From assembly GCF_003797945.1 (NCBI RefSeq), contig NZ_RKKU01000015.1:31591-95590 (forward strand): 64,000 nt of DNA, written 5' to 3'. Below the pieces are notes generated by a model. It saw only the letters and a program-made list of their open reading frames with translations, searched no databases and was not told the DNA's origin. The stretch is from Pseudomonas neustonica (GTDB lineage Bacteria; Pseudomonadota; Gammaproteobacteria; Pseudomonadales; Pseudomonadaceae). A program made the position numbers and the translations under genes. Below are positions 62,389 to 64,000 of the stretch, one piece after another (positions within the stretch are counted from its first letter, which is position 1; each line of letters starts with the position of its first letter).

Positions 62389-62880
62389 ATGAGACACATC
62401 ATTTCCGTACTACTGGAAAACGAACCAGGCGCCTTGTCCCGTGTTGTCGGGTTGTTTTCGCAGCGTAACTACAACATCGAGACGCTGACGGTGGCGCCAA
62501 CTGAAGATCCGACGCTGTCGCGGCTGACGTTGACCACGGTTGGCCAGGATGAAGTTGTTGAACAGATAACCAAGAACCTCAACAAGCTGATTGAGGTGGT
62601 TAAGCTGGTTAATTTGTCCGAAGGTCCGCATATCGAGCGCGAGTTGATGCTGGTCAAGATCAAGGCAACGGGCGCGCAGCGCGCCGAGGTCAAGCGCACA
62701 ACTGATATCTTCCGCGGTCAGATCGTTGACGTGTCGGCAAGTGTCTATACCGTGCAACTGGCAGGTACCACTGACAAGCTTGAGAGCTTTATCGAAGCTG
62801 TTGGTCCCACGTCTGTGCTCGAAGTGGTGCGTACCGGTGTTTCTGGTATTGCGCGCGGAGAAAAGGTTTTGAGCGTCTAG
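62389..62880 (+). CDS. ilvH: Acetolactate synthase small (regulatory) subunit
   Basis: The 163-residue regulatory subunit has an N-terminal ACT domain ('MRHIISVLLENEPGALSRVVGLFSQRNYNIETLTVAPTEDPTLSRLTL'), which binds valine for feedback inhibition, and a C-terminal domain ('RGQIVDVSASVYTVQLAGTTDKLESFIEAVGPTSVLEVVRTGVSGIARGEK'). A terminator follows directly. In many Pseudomonas ilvC comes next; it is absent here. Confidence 0.96.
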   Translation: MRHIISVLLENEPGALSRVVGLFSQRNYNIETLTVAPTEDPTLSRLTLTTVGQDEVVEQITKNLNKLIEVVKLVNLSEGPHIERELMLVKIKATGAQRAEVKRTTDIFRGQIVDVSASVYTVQLAGTTDKLESFIEAVGPTSVLEVVRTGVSGIARGEKVLSV

Positions 62881-62901
62881 CTCATCGTTGTTGTTTTGAA
62901 A

Positions 62902-62929
62902 AAACGCGGCTTTCAGGCCGCGTTTTTTT
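62902..62929 (+). terminator. Rho-independent terminator after ilvH
   Basis: AAACGCGGC (62902-62910) pairs with GCCGCGTTT (62917-62925) around TTTCAG, continuing into a T tract. It lies 21 bases after the ilvH stop. Confidence 0.92.
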
Positions 62930-63010
62930 ATGCCCGTAGTGGTGAGCACTGGTTATTTTCTCGGCTAGTTGCCACACTGTTCAGCTCGGTTGACTCGATA
63001 AGGTGATGTC

Positions 63011-63850
63011 ATGACAGAGCAGCAAACCAGCAAACCAGAATCCGATCAGGATGTATCGCATACCCTTTTGCCTATAGATGAGCATGTAGAAGAGAGTAGC
63101 GGCCCGGATGGCAAGAAGGTGCGCCATAAAGGCGTTTATCTGTTGCCGAACCTGTTCACTACCGCCGCGCTCTTTTCCGGCTTTTATGCCATCGTCAGCG
63201 CAATGGATGGAAATTTTACGCATGCGGCCGTTGCCGTCTTCGTTGCCATGGTGCTCGACGGGCTGGACGGGCGAGTAGCACGGCTAACCAATACGCAGAG
63301 CGCTTTCGGCGCTGAGTACGACAGCCTTTCGGATATGGTTGCGTTCGGTGTAGCTCCCGCGGTCGTAGTATTTAGTTGGGCGCTTACCGACATGGGGAAG
63401 GTCGGGTGGTTGTTCGCGTTCATCTATGTCGCGGGTGCTGCTCTGCGCCTGGCGCGTTTTAATACCCATATTGGCGACGACGACGGTAGGTACTTTACCG
63501 GTTTGCCCAGTCCTTCCGGTGCAGGCCTGGTTGCCGGTATGGTCTGGTCGCTGTCTGACTTTGGTATCGATGGCGCTAACATCTCAGTACTGGTTGGCAT
63601 CATGACCGCGCTGGGTGGGTTGTTGATGGTGAGTAACTTCCGCTATTACAGCTTTAAGGATCTGGACTTTAAAGGACGGGTGCCTTTCTTTGTGATCCTG
63701 GTTGTGGTGTTGGTCTTTGCCGTCATCTCGTCTGATCCGTCGCGAATCCTTTGGGCTATCTTCGTAGGCTATACTGTTTCTGGTCCGGTCATGTCACTTT
63801 GGCGCTGGCGCCAACGTAATAAGCGGCCTGCAGAGCAGGGCGGACAGTAA
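63011..63850 (+). CDS. pssA: CDP-diacylglycerol-serine O-phosphatidyltransferase
   Basis: The 279-residue membrane enzyme makes phosphatidylserine. The CDP-alcohol phosphotransferase motif DG-x2-AR-x8-G-x3-D-x3-D is present in 'LDGLDGRVARLTNTQSAFGAEYDSLSDMVAFGVAPA' (given as positions 63254-63361). About seven helices follow an acidic cytosolic N terminus of about 45 residues. It belongs to the integral-membrane type II PssA, not the E. coli peripheral type. The ATG at 63011 follows AAGGTG. Confidence 0.95.
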   Translation: MTEQQTSKPESDQDVSHTLLPIDEHVEESSGPDGKKVRHKGVYLLPNLFTTAALFSGFYAIVSAMDGNFTHAAVAVFVAMVLDGLDGRVARLTNTQSAFGAEYDSLSDMVAFGVAPAVVVFSWALTDMGKVGWLFAFIYVAGAALRLARFNTHIGDDDGRYFTGLPSPSGAGLVAGMVWSLSDFGIDGANISVLVGIMTALGGLLMVSNFRYYSFKDLDFKGRVPFFVILVVVLVFAVISSDPSRILWAIFVGYTVSGPVMSLWRWRQRNKRPAEQGGQ

Positions 63851-63875
63851 ATGTAATTAATCTGTCATTTAGTGC

Positions 63876-63903
63876 TTGACGGCCGTGCTGAGATCTCTAT
63901 AAT
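63876..63903 (+). promoter_or_regulatory. rRNA-type promoter P1
   Basis: TTGACG (63876-63881), 16-base spacer and TATAAT (63898-63903), preceded by the AT-rich stretch ATGTAATTAATCTGTCATTT, which could act as an UP element. A GC-rich discriminator (CGCCCTC) follows, as in stringently controlled stable-RNA promoters. pssA in Pseudomonas aeruginosa lies near an rRNA operon, so a 16S gene just outside the window is likely. Confidence 0.75.
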
Positions 63904-63974
63904 TCGCCCTCTCGCTGAGCAGGAAGCTCTAAGTAAAGCGCTTATTAATCAATAAGTTAGCTTGAAAATAAGGG

Positions 63975-64000
63975 TTGACAGGCTGGCGAGATGGCGTAGA
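63975..64000 (+). promoter_or_regulatory. rRNA-type promoter P2 (cut by window end)
   Basis: TTGACA (63975-63980) is followed after 16 bases by TAGA at the window end, presumably TAGAAT. With P1, 99 bases upstream, this gives the tandem promoter layout of Pseudomonas rrn operons. The mature RNA gene lies outside the window. Confidence 0.65.

Noticed and set aside
1..64000. CRISPR arrays, prophage, transposases, integron attachment sites
   Set aside because: I saw no spaced direct repeats, integrase or transposase genes, or flanking repeats.

Overview
The window is a stretch of chromosome from a member of the Pseudomonadaceae, most likely a marine or halophilic Pseudomonas lineage such as Halopseudomonas. 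The genus is my inference. It rests on gene orders typical of Pseudomonas: truB-rpsO-pnp, dksA-gluQ-cbrX-cbrA-cbrB-crcZ-pcnB-folK-panB-panC, a ttgR/ttgABC-type efflux locus with its operator, and mrcB near ilvI-ilvH-pssA followed by an rRNA-type promoter. Almost every gene is chromosomal housekeeping or metabolism. I see no phage, insertion sequence, integron or CRISPR array.

Layout. 1-3.3 kb: end of truB, rpsO and pnp, with a long pnp leader hairpin and a strong terminator. 3.3-4.6 kb: a gene-poor stretch holding two tiny paralogous exported proteins of 59 residues each on the minus strand, divergent from a LysR regulator. 4.65-15.5 kb: a mosaic of small genes (LysR, GNAT, ThpR, cupin, RsuA, sterol-desaturase-like, AraC, DUF1304, CHASE histidine kinase, MAPEG, MOSC). 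It includes a GNAT gene broken by what looks like one extra copy of a 7-bp repeat. 15.5-24.2 kb, minus strand: an acyl-CoA/acetyl-CoA block (CoA hydrolase/transferase, FadB/J-like multifunctional protein, FadI-like thiolase, acetyl-CoA acetyltransferase, acs). 24.5-35.2 kb, minus strand: panC, panB, folK, pcnB, then the carbon-catabolite hub CrcZ RNA/cbrB/cbrA/cbrX, then gluQ and dksA. 35.4-37.6 kb: an aminotransferase, sfsA and a Rieske protein.

37.7-46.4 kb is a haem-uptake locus. A TonB-dependent receptor diverges across a Fur-box-like site from tonB-hemS-exbB-exbD-hmuT-hmuU-hmuV-chaN, so outer-membrane receptor, energy supply, ABC transporter and cytoplasmic haem handling are encoded together. 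46.4-53.0 kb is the TetR-regulated tripartite RND pump. Between the pump and a cyclic-nucleotide-binding protein lies a PrrF-like iron-responsive small RNA with its own Fur-type promoter. 54.3-60.5 kb holds a TfoX C-terminal-domain protein, a kinase/ATPase fusion, mrcB and small envelope or unknown proteins. 60.6-63.9 kb: ilvI, ilvH and pssA, with ilvC missing from its usual place between ilvH and pssA. The window ends inside a two-promoter rRNA-type leader.

The most notable non-coding content is regulatory RNA. There is a CrcZ homologue with at least five A-rich CA motifs, an exact sigma-54 spacing and a cluster of CbrB-type half-sites, and there is the PrrF-like RNA. The best candidates for undescribed biology are the pair of exported mini-proteins with shared upstream motifs beside a LysR gene, and the 7-bp-repeat switch in the acetyltransferase.
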